A stretch of 64,000 nt of DNA, taken from Loktanella fryxellensis (lineage in GTDB: Bacteria > Pseudomonadota > Alphaproteobacteria > Rhodobacterales > Rhodobacteraceae). Of this stretch, positions 7,718 to 17,275 are shown one piece after another. Each line of letters opens with the position of its first letter. The stretch's first letter is position 1. The notes under the pieces are model-generated. The model was not told the DNA's origin. It ran no database searches and was given only the letters and a program-made list of their open reading frames with translations. The DNA is taken from assembly GCF_900110065.1 (NCBI RefSeq), contig NZ_FOCI01000009.1, positions 1 to 64,000 of the forward strand, in the 5' to 3' direction. The translations under genes were made by a program, and so were the position numbers.

Positions 7718-8637
7718 TTGTGGCCGACGGTCCCTGTCACTTTTCGTTGCCGGGCCCGCTTCAACCCCAGATGCCGTTCGCGCAGGATGATCATGACACC
7801 CGCAGCGATCACGAGGGCGGCCCCCATCAGCATCGTCCGCGTCGGCACCTCGTCGAAAAAGACATAACCCACCGCCAGCGCCAGCAGCATCGAGGTGTAG
7901 TCGAACGGCGCCACCAGCGACGCATCCGCATGACGATAGCTGGAAGTGAGGAAGATCTGCCCGACGCCCCCCAGCAGCCCCGCCATCACGAGCATGATCC
8001 ACGCGGTCGGATCTGGCCAAACCCAGCCCCAGGGCAGGGTCAGCAGCGACAGCAGCGTCGCAGTGACGGAAAACCAGAACACGATAGCGGCGGTGTCTTC
8101 GGTGAACACCAGCTTGCGCACGAACACCTGCGCCAGCGCCGCACACACAGCACTCATCAGCACCAGCACGGCACCCAGCGTTTCCGACGGATCGACTGCC
8201 TCGCCCACCGACAGGCGCGGTGACAGCACGATCAGCACACCGACCAGACCCAGTGCAACCGCGCTCAGACGAAAGACGCCGACCTGCTCGTTCAGGAACA
8301 TCGACGCAAAGATCACCACCAGCAGCGGTGCGGCATATCCGATCGCCGTCACCTCTGGCAGGGGCAGCAGGCCCAGGCCCGCGAACCCCAGCCCCATCGA
8401 CGTGGTGCCCATCAGCCCGCGCCAGACATGACCCAGCGGGTTGGAGGTCTTCCAGCCATGCCGCAATTCCTGCCGCATCGCCAGCCAGCCAAGGATGATC
8501 GGCAGCGCACAAAAACTGCGATAGAACACGGCCTGCCCCGGGGGGACCGTCTCCGACGTGGCCTTGATCAGCGCCGACATGGCGACAAAGATCATGACCG
8601 AGACGACCTTGTAGGAAATTCCGCGCAACGGCTGCAT
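7714..8637 (-). CDS. EamA/DMT-family transporter
   Basis: The 307-residue membrane protein has about ten hydrophobic segments in two EamA-type halves. The first runs from SYKVVSVMIFVAMSALIKAT to VGVLIVLSPRL, and the second from LGAVLVLMSAVCAALAQVFVRK to AALVIAAGVMIILRERHLG. Drug/metabolite transporters of this kind export amino acids, nucleotides or other small metabolites; the substrate is not readable. The start at 8637 (MQPLRGISYK) begins directly before the first membrane segment. Its TAG stop and the stop of the converging pseudogene are offset by one base in the palindrome CTAG at 7714-7717. Confidence 0.87.
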   Translation of the reverse strand: MQPLRGISYKVVSVMIFVAMSALIKATSETVPPGQAVFYRSFCALPIILGWLAMRQELRHGWKTSNPLGHVWRGLMGTTSMGLGFAGLGLLPLPEVTAIGYAAPLLVVIFASMFLNEQVGVFRLSAVALGLVGVLIVLSPRLSVGEAVDPSETLGAVLVLMSAVCAALAQVFVRKLVFTEDTAAIVFWFSVTATLLSLLTLPWGWVWPDPTAWIMLVMAGLLGGVGQIFLTSSYRHADASLVAPFDYTSMLLALAVGYVFFDEVPTRTMLMGAALVIAAGVMIILRERHLGLKRARQRKVTGTVGHN

Positions 8638-8680
8638 GACGGCCCCTTTCGCGCGGACCCTAGGCCGGTCGACGCGGGGG

Positions 8681-9697
8681 TTAAACCCCGTCCGAAACTG
8701 CGATCCGGACGGCCGCCAGCGCATCGGTGAAATCCGGCCCAAGCGTCACCGGGACCGTCAGCCCGCGCAGACGCTCCACCTCGGATAAGTCCATGGCATC
8801 GGGCCCCGGACCGGGCGTGCGCAGGATCACGCGCCCGATCCGCCCCGGATGGCGCACCGCCGCATCCGCGTAGATCGTCGCATCCTGCTGGCCCGTATCG
8901 CCGATCAGCACGGCGGGCAGACCGGGATGCGCCGCAAGGATGCGGTCGATGGCTGATCCCTTGTGGTCGCCATGGTTTCCGGTCAGGAACTGATCCGCAC
9001 CGAAACCGTAGTCGCGCAGGAATTTCGGCGCGCGCGGCAGACCGGCGCGCCCAAAGACCTCGTCCAGAAAGGCATGAAAGTTCCATGGCGAGGATGACAC
9101 GAAGAACACCGGATTGCGCCCCGCATCGCCCAGTTCGACGATCAGCCTCACCGCGTCGGGAAACACCACGCGGCTGACGACACTGCCCGTCAGCGACGTC
9201 CACAGGTTGCGGGCCATCGACCATGCGCCCGTGTGCATCATCGTGTCGTCGATGTCGGAAATCACGACGTATCGTGCATCGGGTCGTGTAACGAGCACGG
9301 GACACACGATCCCCGACACGGGCTGTTCCGGCCGGATCGTCACGGGAACGTCGACCCACCCGGCCACGTCCGCATCCGGTCGCGGCAAGAGCAGGGTGAA
9401 ATAGCCTTCGGCATCGCTGATTGCGGTGCAGTTGCCGCTTGCCACTGTGACGTTCGCGACCTCGTGGGTCGCGAACATCCGCATCATCTGGCGTGCATTC
9501 GCAAGTCGACTGGCACCGTCGATCAGGTCCACATCACGCGCCGCCAACACGCGGCCACGCACCACAAGGTGATCCGGGGTCGCATACCCATGGTAAGGCT
9601 CGATCAGCAGACGGCTCAGGTCACCGCGATGAAAGACACGTTCGACCGCGACCTCGACAACGGCGGCGGCGCGCAGCATCCTGCGACGAAAGCCCAT
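8681..9697 (-). CDS. App1-like phosphatidate phosphatase domain protein (DUF2183)
   Basis: This 338-residue protein carries the HAD-type catalytic motif VISDIDDTMMHTG near residue 150, then FFVSSSPWNFHAFL, LRDYGF, GNHGDHKGSAIDRIL and LIGDTGQQDATIYA. These are the hallmarks of App1/DUF2183 phosphatases, whose yeast relative dephosphorylates phosphatidate. The N-terminal ~140 residues form a conserved beta-rich region of these bacterial proteins. It follows the small 119-residue gene and queG on the same strand, with one base between its start and the preceding stop. A role in lipid metabolism is family-based inference. Confidence 0.87.
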   Translation of the reverse strand: MGFRRRMLRAAAVVEVAVERVFHRGDLSRLLIEPYHGYATPDHLVVRGRVLAARDVDLIDGASRLANARQMMRMFATHEVANVTVASGNCTAISDAEGYFTLLLPRPDADVAGWVDVPVTIRPEQPVSGIVCPVLVTRPDARYVVISDIDDTMMHTGAWSMARNLWTSLTGSVVSRVVFPDAVRLIVELGDAGRNPVFFVSSSPWNFHAFLDEVFGRAGLPRAPKFLRDYGFGADQFLTGNHGDHKGSAIDRILAAHPGLPAVLIGDTGQQDATIYADAAVRHPGRIGRVILRTPGPGPDAMDLSEVERLRGLTVPVTLGPDFTDALAAVRIAVSDGV

Positions 9698-9698
9698 A

Positions 9699-10058
9699 TC
9701 AGATCCTCGGCGCGACGGGCAGGATCTGGCCCGGATCGGTGTCGATCAGGATCAGCAGGTCGCAGTCGTCCAGCAAACCGGCACACTGCAGCAGGTGCCC
9801 CTCACCCGTTACGCGGCCGCCGTCCAGAACAGGCCGCGTCAAGCTGTCGGAGTTCACGCCCGGAACCAGAAAGTTGCCCCGCCTGTCCGCGTGGTCGCCG
9901 TATTGAAACGCATGGCCGCCGGGCGCGATCGCGCAGTCTTGACGAGAAAGTGGCTGTTCCATGCCTCCTGCGGTCGCGTCGCCAGTGCCGCCAGGGCTGC
10001 CGTCGCGTTCGACCTGCGCAAGGGGAAGGCCGGGGATCAGCGTCAGGATAGCGGTCAT
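9699..10058 (-). CDS. Conserved-looking hypothetical protein, 119 residues
   Basis: I do not recognise a family. The protein starts [20 protein letters not shown] and contains [42 protein letters not shown] and [20 protein letters not shown], ending PRI. It has no signal peptide or membrane segment, and looks like a small soluble beta-rich protein. Reality is supported by tight packing: its ATG overlaps the queG stop by 4 bases (ATGA) and its stop lies one base before the App1-like start. Translation is therefore probably coupled to queG. A plus-strand open frame over the same bases lacks such context. Confidence 0.65.
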   Translation of the reverse strand: MTAILTLIPGLPLAQVERDGSPGGTGDATAGGMEQPLSRQDCAIAPGGHAFQYGDHADRRGNFLVPGVNSDSLTRPVLDGGRVTGEGHLLQCAGLLDDCDLLILIDTDPGQILPVAPRI

Positions 10059-11119
10059 GCGGTCCAAGGATTGTCCTCCACTGGGTTGACCGGGGTCAGG
10101 CGTTGGATGGCCCAGCGCGCGGCATCGGCCACGGCGGGGTCCGCGTCGGTCGTCAGGGGTGCCAACACCGCGACCAGTCGCCGGTTCCCGCTGTTGCCGG
10201 CCGCATAGCACACGTTCCGGACAAACTGGTCGCGTCCGATGCGCTTGATTGGGCTACCCGAAAATCGCGCCCGGAAGGCAGCGTCATCCAGTCCCAGAAG
10301 GCTGTCCAGCGCGGGTGCCCGCAGATCGTCGCGCGCCGCCAGCCGCGCGTCGCGGCCGGCGACAGCGAATTTGTTCCACGGGCACACCGCCAGACAATCG
10401 TCACAGCCATAGACCCGGTTGCCCAGCGCCGGGCGCAGCGCGATATCCACCGGCCCCCGATGCTCGATCGTCAGATAGGAAATGCAGCGCCGCGCATCCA
10501 GTTGGTACGGCGCAGGAAACGCTTGCGTCGGACAGATGTCGAGGCACGCGGTGCAGGACCCGCAATGCGACACCTCTGGCTGATCCACGTCCAGCAGGGC
10601 GGTGGTAAAGATCGCACCAAGGAACACCCAGTTCCCCAGATCCCGCCCCAGCAGGTTGGTATGCTTGCCCTGCCAGCCCAGCCCAGCCGCCTGCGCCAGC
10701 GGCTTTTCCATCACCGGAGCCGTGTCGACGAAGACCTTGATTTCCGTCCCCGGCACCCGGTCGATCAGCCAGCGCCCCACGACCTTCAGCCGCGCCTTGA
10801 CCACATCGTGATAATCGCGCCCCTGCGCATAGACGGAAATCGCCGCCCTGTCGCGCTCCTCCAGCACCGCCAGCGGGTCCACGTCGGGGGCATAACTCTC
10901 GGCCAGCATGATGACCGACCGCGCTTCGGGCCACAGTGCCGTGGGATCGCCGCGCCACGCCATCCGCTCGGCCATCCAGCCCATCTGCCCGTGCCGCCCC
11001 GCGGCCACGAAATCCGCCAGCCGCCCTGCCGTGTCCGGCGCCGCATCGGGCCTGCAAATGCCCACCTTCGCGAATCCCGCTTGAGTCGCGAAGGCGCGCA
11101 GGTCGGCGGTCAGGTCCAT
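10055..11119 (-). CDS. queG: Epoxyqueuosine reductase QueG
   Basis: The 354-residue enzyme performs the last step of queuosine synthesis in tRNA, reducing epoxyqueuosine. It is a cobalamin and Fe-S enzyme. Two [4Fe-4S] clusters are read from [12 protein letters not shown] (Cys186, 189, 192, 196) and [13 protein letters not shown] (Cys239, 242, 246) with Cys212. The proposed catalytic Asp is in [13 protein letters not shown] (Asp132), and [10 protein letters not shown] is conserved. The C-terminus has the HEAT-like repeat segment of longer QueG forms. It is in the same strand run as the fzlA-like gene and two downstream genes. Confidence 0.95.
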   Translation of the reverse strand: MDLTADLRAFATQAGFAKVGICRPDAAPDTAGRLADFVAAGRHGQMGWMAERMAWRGDPTALWPEARSVIMLAESYAPDVDPLAVLEERDRAAISVYAQGRDYHDVVKARLKVVGRWLIDRVPGTEIKVFVDTAPVMEKPLAQAAGLGWQGKHTNLLGRDLGNWVFLGAIFTTALLDVDQPEVSHCGSCTACLDICPTQAFPAPYQLDARRCISYLTIEHRGPVDIALRPALGNRVYGCDDCLAVCPWNKFAVAGRDARLAARDDLRAPALDSLLGLDDAAFRARFSGSPIKRIGRDQFVRNVCYAAGNSGNRRLVAVLAPLTTDADPAVADAARWAIQRLTPVNPVEDNPWTA

Positions 11120-11188
11120 GTTTCTTCTGGTCTCAAATATCCCGGGGTTTGGGGCAGCGCCCCAAGGCGTCCTGCACCCTGGCCCGGA

Positions 11189-11854
11189 TCAGAAATCGAG
11201 GTTGGCATAGTGCGACGGCGGTCTGAACCCCGACACCTGGTCGGCCAGCAGAGACCGGAACGCCGGGCGCGACTTGATCTTGGCATACCAGTCCTTCACC
11301 ACCTCCGACCGGTTCCAGTCCACGTCGGAAATGTAGTCAAGGCATGATAACTGCGCCGCCGCCGCGAAATCGGCAAGGCTCAGCTCGTTCCCGGCTAGCC
11401 AGCGGCGTTTTTCCAGCAGGTGCGCCATGTAGTCCAGATGGAACCGCATCGCCTTGCTGCCCGCCTTGACGTTGGTGCTGTCGGGATACCCCGTGCCCAT
11501 CACCTTGCGGAACACCCGTTCGCCCAGCAGTTTCTGCGTGCATTCGACGTGGAACTTGTCGTCGAACCAGCCGACAAGACGGCGCACCTCGAACCGGCCA
11601 TCCGCATCGCGCGGCATCAGGGGCGGGCTGGGCTGCACCTCCTCCAGATACTCGCAGATTGCTGCGCTTTCGCTCATCAGCTTGTTGCCCAGCCGCAGCA
11701 CGGGGATCTGGCCTGCAGGATTGCGGCGCAGGAAGTCGTTGTCCTGCTCCCAGTAGCGCTCCTCGATCAGCTCCACCTCGATACGCTTCTCCGCAAGGCT
11801 CAGGCGGACCTTGCGCGAAAACGGCGACAGCGGAAAATGATAGAGGCGGTTCAT
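11189..11854 (-). CDS. fzlA: Glutathione S-transferase-fold protein, probable FtsZ-binding FzlA
   Basis: The 221-residue protein has a thioredoxin-like N-terminal domain (LYHFPLSPFSRKVRLSLAEK, NPAGQIPVL, SESAAICEYLEE) and an alpha-helical GST C-terminal domain (LSLADFAAAAQLSCLDYISDV, KSRPAFRSLLAD). It ends PPSHYANLDF. The close run of charged residues and the short HYANLDF tail match alphaproteobacterial FzlA, a GST-fold protein that binds FtsZ filaments and promotes constriction in Caulobacter. An ordinary GST in detoxification is the alternative. A peptidoglycan transglycosylase gene (mtgA) lies directly upstream on the same strand. Confidence 0.75.
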   Translation of the reverse strand: MNRLYHFPLSPFSRKVRLSLAEKRIEVELIEERYWEQDNDFLRRNPAGQIPVLRLGNKLMSESAAICEYLEEVQPSPPLMPRDADGRFEVRRLVGWFDDKFHVECTQKLLGERVFRKVMGTGYPDSTNVKAGSKAMRFHLDYMAHLLEKRRWLAGNELSLADFAAAAQLSCLDYISDVDWNRSEVVKDWYAKIKSRPAFRSLLADQVSGFRPPSHYANLDF

Positions 11855-11906
11855 GGATCACCAAGGGGTCAGGACCCCTTCTCCATGCCGCACCTTGGCG
11901 CGGTGT

Positions 11907-12641
11907 TCAACTCTCGAAGCAGGCGGCGCGGCCATCCACGGCAATCGTCGCGGCGCCGTCGCGGATACTGGCCGTGCGGTTGCGTTGCCAATCCGTCGGG
12001 TTCGCCGCATCGCGGTCCTTGGGATCGGGCAGGACCATCGCCAGACGAGCGGCCTGCACCGGTGTCAATTCGGCGGCATCCACGCCGAAGTAATGCCGCG
12101 CCGCCGCCTGCACGCCAAAGATGCCGCGCCCGAACTCTGCCACGTTCAGATACAGTTCCAGCATCCGCCGCTTGCCCCAGACCGCCTCCGTCAGGGGCGT
12201 CCAGACCGCCTCGACCACCTTGCGGGTCCACGTCCGGCCCTGCCACAGGAACACGTTCTTCACCACCTGTTGCGAGATGGTAGAGCCGCCACGATCGCCG
12301 CCCTCGGCCAATGCCGTGCGGATCGCCACGACATCGAGGCCCCAGTGCAGGCAGAAATTGGCATCCTCGGCTGCCACCGCCGACCGCGCCATCACCGGCG
12401 CGATGTCGTCCATGTCGACCCACTCCTGCGCGACACCGCCCTGACGGCGCCCTTCGGCGAACATGTAGGGCGTCGTGGGCGGGTTGATGACGCGGTAGAT
12501 CACCGTCAGCAGCAGCAGGGCCGCGACGATACCGACCACGATGCGTGCCGCGATGCGCAACAGTCGTCGCCCGACGGGTCGGGCCGCGCGCGGTGCCGCC
12601 TTTGGCTTTGATGTGGTGCGCGCTTTCGCCATGCGGCCCAT
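11907..12641 (-). CDS. mtgA: Monofunctional biosynthetic peptidoglycan transglycosylase
   Basis: A 244-residue GT51 glycosyltransferase with one N-terminal membrane anchor (RIVVGIVAALLLLTVIY) and the catalytic domain on the periplasmic side. Signature motifs are VAAEDANFCLHWGLD with the catalytic Glu, GGSTISQQVVKNVFLW, and RMLELYLNVAEFGRGIFGVQAAARHYFG. It polymerises lipid II into glycan strands without transpeptidase activity. Two ATGs (12641 and 12632) are possible; neither has a strong ribosome-binding site. The downstream same-strand gene is the fzlA-like gene, fitting a cell-wall and division context. Confidence 0.93.
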   Translation of the reverse strand: MGRMAKARTTSKPKAAPRAARPVGRRLLRIAARIVVGIVAALLLLTVIYRVINPPTTPYMFAEGRRQGGVAQEWVDMDDIAPVMARSAVAAEDANFCLHWGLDVVAIRTALAEGGDRGGSTISQQVVKNVFLWQGRTWTRKVVEAVWTPLTEAVWGKRRMLELYLNVAEFGRGIFGVQAAARHYFGVDAAELTPVQAARLAMVLPDPKDRDAANPTDWQRNRTASIRDGAATIAVDGRAACFES

Positions 12642-12679
12642 AAGTCATGCCGGACCCGTGCCGGTCAAGCGGGCCACCA

Positions 12680-12722
12680 CAGGAAAACACCCCGCCGCTG
12701 ATGCACAGCGACGGGGTGTTGT
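12680..12722 (-). terminator. Rho-independent terminator after gltB
   Basis: On the minus strand a 9-bp stem (AACACCCCG against CGGGGTGTT, 12712-12720 with 12686-12694) encloses a further 5-bp CGCTG/CAGCG helix and is followed by TTTTCC. It lies 23 bases after the gltB stop and before mtgA, so it should end the gltD-gltB transcript. Confidence 0.8.
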
Positions 12723-12742
12723 GTGACAATCGGGTCCCGCGC

Positions 12743-15700
12743 CTATTGCGCTGGGATCGCCAGATCCTCGATGCCCAGCGGCGCGGGCAGGTGCGCCAAC
12801 ATCTCTCGCGGGCAGACCTGCAGGAAGTTGCCCCGCTCGCGGTCCCAGTGCTGGAGGATGTCGCGCGCCTTGCGGCTGTCGGTTTCCGTCGCATGACGCT
12901 CGATCAGCGTCTTCAACTGGTTTTCCCAGTGATCGACGGCCACGCCGCAGGTCACGACGGTTTCAGGATTGACCAGCGCCTGTGTCGTGCCGTCCGGGTC
13001 ATAGAGATACGCCATCCCCCCCGTCATGCCCGCGCCGAAGTTCGCGCCGATGCTGCCGAGGATCACCGCCACGCCGCCGGTCATGTATTCGCAACCGTTC
13101 GTCCCGCAGCCTTCGATCACCACATGCGCGCCGGAGTTGCGGACGGCGAACCGCTCGCCCGCACGACCCGCCGCGAACACGAACCCCTTGGTCGCGCCGT
13201 AAAGGACCGTGTTGCCGATGATCGTGTTCTCGGACGCCACCAGCGGGCTCTGCATCTGCGGACGCACCACGATGGTGCCGCCCGATAGACCCTTGCCGAC
13301 ATAGTCGTTGGCGTCGCCAGACACCTCCAGCTTCAGCCCGTGGACCGCGAAGGCACCAAGGCTCTGCCCCGCCGATCCGCGCAGCTTCACCGTCAGGTGG
13401 TCGTCCTGCAGATCGTTGTTCATGCCGAAGCGTTTCACGATATGGCTCGACGTGCGGGTACCTACGGTGCGCAGGGTGTTCTGCACCGCGTATTCCAGTT
13501 GCATCTTCTCACCGTCGTTCAGAAAGCGCTCGGCGTCCTTCACGATCTCAGCGTCCAGCGTGTCGAGGACGACGTTGCGCGGCTGCGCGCGGTCGTACTT
13601 GATCTTGCTGGCGCCATCGACGGTGATCAGCAGCGGGTTCAGGTCGAGGTCGTCCAGATGCGCCGATCCACGCGACACCTGCGTCAGCAGGTCCGCCCGC
13701 CCGATCACCTCTTGAATGGACCGCGCCCCGATGGAGGCGAGGATTTCGCGCACTTCGGTCGCGTAGAAGGTGATGAGATTCACCACCTTGTCCGCGTTGC
13801 CCACGAACTTTTCCCGCAGCGCGGGGTCCTGCGTGCACACGCCCACCGGGCAAGTGTTCGACTGGCACTGACGCACCATGATGCAGCCCATGGCGATCAG
13901 GGCGGCGGTGCCGATCCCGTATTCCTCGGCCCCCATCATCGCGGCCATGACGATGTCGCGGCCCGTCCGCAGGCCGCCATCCGTGCGCAGCGTGATCCGC
14001 TCGCGCAGGTTGTTCATCGCCAGAACCTGATGCGCCTCGGTAAGGCCCATTTCCCACGGCAGGCCCGCATATTTGATCGACGTGCCGGGCGATGCCCCCG
14101 TGCCGCCGTTGTGGCCAGAGATCAGGATCACGTCGGCCTTGGCCTTGGCCACGCCCGCCGCAATCGTGCCGACCCCGCTGGACGCCACCAGCTTGACCGT
14201 CACCTTGGCGCGCGGGTTGATCTGCTTGAGGTCGTAGATCAGCTGCGCAAGGTCTTCGATGGAATAGATGTCGTGGTGCGGCGGCGGCGAGATCAGCGTG
14301 ACGCCCTTGGTCGAATGGCGCAGCCGCGCGATCAGCTCGGTCACCTTCATGCCGGGCAACTGGCCGCCCTCGCCGGGCTTGGCGCCCTGGGCCACCTTGA
14401 TTTCCAGCTCTTCGCAGGCGTTCAGGTATTCAGCCGTCACGCCGAACCGGCCCGACGCCACCTGCTTGATCTTGGCGGACGGATTGTCGCCGTTCGCCTC
14501 CGGCAGGAAGTGTGCGGGATCTTCGCCACCCTCGCCGGAGTCGGATTTCGCGCCGATGCGGTTCATCGCGACGTTCAGCGTCTTGTGCGCCTCGGGGCTC
14601 AACGCGCCCAGCGACATGCCGGGTGTGACGAACCGCTTGCGGATCGACGTGATGCTCTCGACCTCTTCGATGGGAATGGCCTTGCCCATCGGTTTGATCG
14701 CCAGCAGGTCGCGCAGGTGGATCGGCGGATTCGCCTGCATGGTGCGAGAGAACTGCTGCCACATCGCATAGGACGACTTGGCGCAGGCTGCCTGAAGCAT
14801 GTGCATCGTCTGCGCTTCCCACGCATGCTTTTCACCGGACCGCCGCGCCTTGTAGAAGCCGCCGATGGGCAGGACCTGTTCGGTCTGCCGCCAGCCGTGG
14901 GCGTGCACTTCCTCCAGCTTGGACTGGATGCCGCTGATGCCGATGCCGGAGATGCGCGACTGCATACCGGGGAAGTATTCGGCGACCATGGCACGGGACA
15001 GGCCCACCGCCTCGAAGTTCAGACCGCCGCGATAGGACGACAACACAGAAATCCCCATCTTCGACATGATCTTCAGCAGGCCCGCGTCGATGGCCGCGCG
15101 GTAGCGGCGCATCGCATCCGTCAGGCTGCCGTCGATCAGGCCGCGATCCAGCCGGTCGGCGATGCTGTCCTGCGCCAGATAGGCGTTCACCGTGGTCGCA
15201 CCGCAGCCGATCAGCACGGCGAAGTAGTGCGGATCGATGCATTCCGCCGACCTCACGTTCACCGAACAGAAGGTCCGCAGCCCGTTGCGCGTCAGGCCGG
15301 AATGAACCGCGCTGGTCGCAAGGATCATCGGCATCGCGACGCGCGTCTCCGACTGGTGCTGATCGGTCAGCACCAGATGGCCCGCACCGGACCGCACCGC
15401 ATCCTCGGCCTCGGACCGGATGCGTTCCAGCGCCTGCGCCAGCGCGGACTCGCCGGGGGCGAAGGTGCAGTCGATGATCGCGACGCTCTCTCCGAAGTAG
15501 CGCACCATCTCGTCGAACTCGGCGTTCGCGACAAAGGGGCTTTCCAGCACGAGGATCTCGGTCTGGCTGCTGTCCTCGTCCAGCACGTTCTTGAGGTTGC
15601 CGAACCGCGTCTTGAGGCTCATCACCCGGCTTTCGCGAAGCGAGTCGATCGGCGGGTTCGTGACCTGAGAGAAGTTCTGCCGGAAGAAGTGCGACAGGGG

Positions 15701-17275
15701 CCGGAACGTCGTGGACAGCACGGCGCTGGGCGTGTCGTCGCCCATGGACGCGATCATCTCCTTGCCGTCCTCGGCCATCGGAGCCAGCACCTGCTCCAGC
15801 TCTTCGATGGTATAGCCTGCGGCGCGCTGACGGCGACGCAGGTCCTGCCCGGCGAACAGCGCCTTTTCGGGCACTTCGCGCAACAGGTCGGACAGTTCCA
15901 CGACCTTTTCGACCCAATCGCCGAACGGCTGGGCGAGAGCCAGTTTGTCCTTCAGTTCGGTGTCATGATAGAGACGCCCTTCCGCCATATCGACGGCGAT
16001 CATCTGGCCGGGGCCAAGCGCGCCCTTCTCCACCACTGTCGCTTCGTCCACGGGGACCATCCCCGCCTCGGACCCCGCGACCAGCAGGCCGTCGCCGGTC
16101 ACGACATAGCGCAGCGGACGCAGACCGTTGCGGTCCAGACCGCCGCAGACCCAGCGGCCATCGGTCATGGCAAGGGCGGCGGGGCCGTCCCACGGTTCCA
16201 TCACGGCATTGCAGTAGCCGTACATGTCCTGCCAGCTTTGCGGCATTTCCGTCTGCTGCTTGGACCACGCTTCCGGCACCATCATGGTCTTGGCCATGGG
16301 CGCGGTGCGGCCGGCCCGCACCAGTACCTCGAACACGGAATCGAGCGCCGCGGAATCGGACGCGCCAGACGGGATGATCGGCTTGATGTCGCCCGCCGCG
16401 TCACCAAAGGCGCTGGACGCCATGCGGATCTCGTGGCTGCGCATCCAGTTCACGTTACCCTTGAGGGTGTTGATCTCGCCGTTGTGGGCCAGCATGCGGA
16501 ACGGCTGGGCCAACGACCACTGGGGGAACGTGTTGGTGGAATAACGCTGGTGATAGATCGCAAAGGCGCTCTCAAACCGGGCGTCCATCAGGTCGGGATA
16601 GAACACGGCGACCTGTTCGGCCAGCATCATGCCCTTGTAGATGATCGACCGCGTGGACAAGGAGCAGATGTAGAAACCCGCGACGCCAGCGGCCGTCACG
16701 GCCTTTTCGATGCGGCGACGGATGATGTAGAGTTCGCGTTCGAACTGCTCCTCGTCGATGGCGGTTTCGCAACGGATCAGGATCTGCTCGATCTCCGGCC
16801 GCGTCGCGTTCGCCTTTTCGCCCAGTACTTCGGTGTTCACGGGGACGTGGCGCCAGCCATAGATCCAGTGACCCATGCGCAGAACTTCGGATTCCACGAT
16901 GGTCCGGCAGCGTTCCTGCGCCGCGAAATCCGTACGCGGCAGAAAGATCTGGCCCACGGCGATGCGGTCCCTCTCGCGCGGCTCGTGGCCCGTGCGGCGC
17001 ACCTGATCCTGAAAGAACGCCTTGGGGATCTGCACGTGAATGCCGGCGCCGTCACCGGTCTTGCCGTCGGCATCGACGGCACCGCGATGCCAGATCGCCT
17101 TCAGCGCATTGATGCCCTTTTCGACGACGTCGCGCGACGCCTCGCCCTTGATCGACACGACAAGGCCGACGCCGCAGGAGGCGTGCTCATCCTCGTCGCG
17201 GTACAGGCTGTTCTCGGCCATCCACTTGCGCTTGGCTTCCTCGGCGGCGACCCAGGCGGAATCATAGGTGGTCAT
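12743..17275 (-). CDS. gltB: Glutamate synthase (NADPH) large subunit
   Basis: The 1510-residue subunit converts glutamine plus 2-oxoglutarate to two glutamates with electrons from GltD. The Ntn amidotransferase nucleophile is Cys34 in DEHASCGVGLV, so a 33-residue propeptide should be removed. Further on are SNTFPQWSLAQPFRMLAHNGE-like substrate residues, an FMN-binding synthase domain (SGHNGGTGASP), the 3Fe-4S cysteines in CIMVRQCQSNTCPVGVC, and the C-terminal GXGXG beta-helix domain. ATG at 17275 is preferred over a TTG six bases earlier because AGGAG sits 7 bases before the ATG. It overlaps the upstream small gene by 14 bases. Confidence 0.96.
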   Translation of the reverse strand: MTTYDSAWVAAEEAKRKWMAENSLYRDEDEHASCGVGLVVSIKGEASRDVVEKGINALKAIWHRGAVDADGKTGDGAGIHVQIPKAFFQDQVRRTGHEPRERDRIAVGQIFLPRTDFAAQERCRTIVESEVLRMGHWIYGWRHVPVNTEVLGEKANATRPEIEQILIRCETAIDEEQFERELYIIRRRIEKAVTAAGVAGFYICSLSTRSIIYKGMMLAEQVAVFYPDLMDARFESAFAIYHQRYSTNTFPQWSLAQPFRMLAHNGEINTLKGNVNWMRSHEIRMASSAFGDAAGDIKPIIPSGASDSAALDSVFEVLVRAGRTAPMAKTMMVPEAWSKQQTEMPQSWQDMYGYCNAVMEPWDGPAALAMTDGRWVCGGLDRNGLRPLRYVVTGDGLLVAGSEAGMVPVDEATVVEKGALGPGQMIAVDMAEGRLYHDTELKDKLALAQPFGDWVEKVVELSDLLREVPEKALFAGQDLRRRQRAAGYTIEELEQVLAPMAEDGKEMIASMGDDTPSAVLSTTFRPLSHFFRQNFSQVTNPPIDSLRESRVMSLKTRFGNLKNVLDEDSSQTEILVLESPFVANAEFDEMVRYFGESVAIIDCTFAPGESALAQALERIRSEAEDAVRSGAGHLVLTDQHQSETRVAMPMILATSAVHSGLTRNGLRTFCSVNVRSAECIDPHYFAVLIGCGATTVNAYLAQDSIADRLDRGLIDGSLTDAMRRYRAAIDAGLLKIMSKMGISVLSSYRGGLNFEAVGLSRAMVAEYFPGMQSRISGIGISGIQSKLEEVHAHGWRQTEQVLPIGGFYKARRSGEKHAWEAQTMHMLQAACAKSSYAMWQQFSRTMQANPPIHLRDLLAIKPMGKAIPIEEVESITSIRKRFVTPGMSLGALSPEAHKTLNVAMNRIGAKSDSGEGGEDPAHFLPEANGDNPSAKIKQVASGRFGVTAEYLNACEELEIKVAQGAKPGEGGQLPGMKVTELIARLRHSTKGVTLISPPPHHDIYSIEDLAQLIYDLKQINPRAKVTVKLVASSGVGTIAAGVAKAKADVILISGHNGGTGASPGTSIKYAGLPWEMGLTEAHQVLAMNNLRERITLRTDGGLRTGRDIVMAAMMGAEEYGIGTAALIAMGCIMVRQCQSNTCPVGVCTQDPALREKFVGNADKVVNLITFYATEVREILASIGARSIQEVIGRADLLTQVSRGSAHLDDLDLNPLLITVDGASKIKYDRAQPRNVVLDTLDAEIVKDAERFLNDGEKMQLEYAVQNTLRTVGTRTSSHIVKRFGMNNDLQDDHLTVKLRGSAGQSLGAFAVHGLKLEVSGDANDYVGKGLSGGTIVVRPQMQSPLVASENTIIGNTVLYGATKGFVFAAGRAGERFAVRNSGAHVVIEGCGTNGCEYMTGGVAVILGSIGANFGAGMTGGMAYLYDPDGTTQALVNPETVVTCGVAVDHWENQLKTLIERHATETDSRKARDILQHWDRERGNFLQVCPREMLAHLPAPLGIEDLAIPAQ

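Noticed and set aside
16369-16560. Possible additional start or frame change within gltB
   Set aside because: The gltB frame is continuous from 17275 to 12743 and matches the family in every domain.
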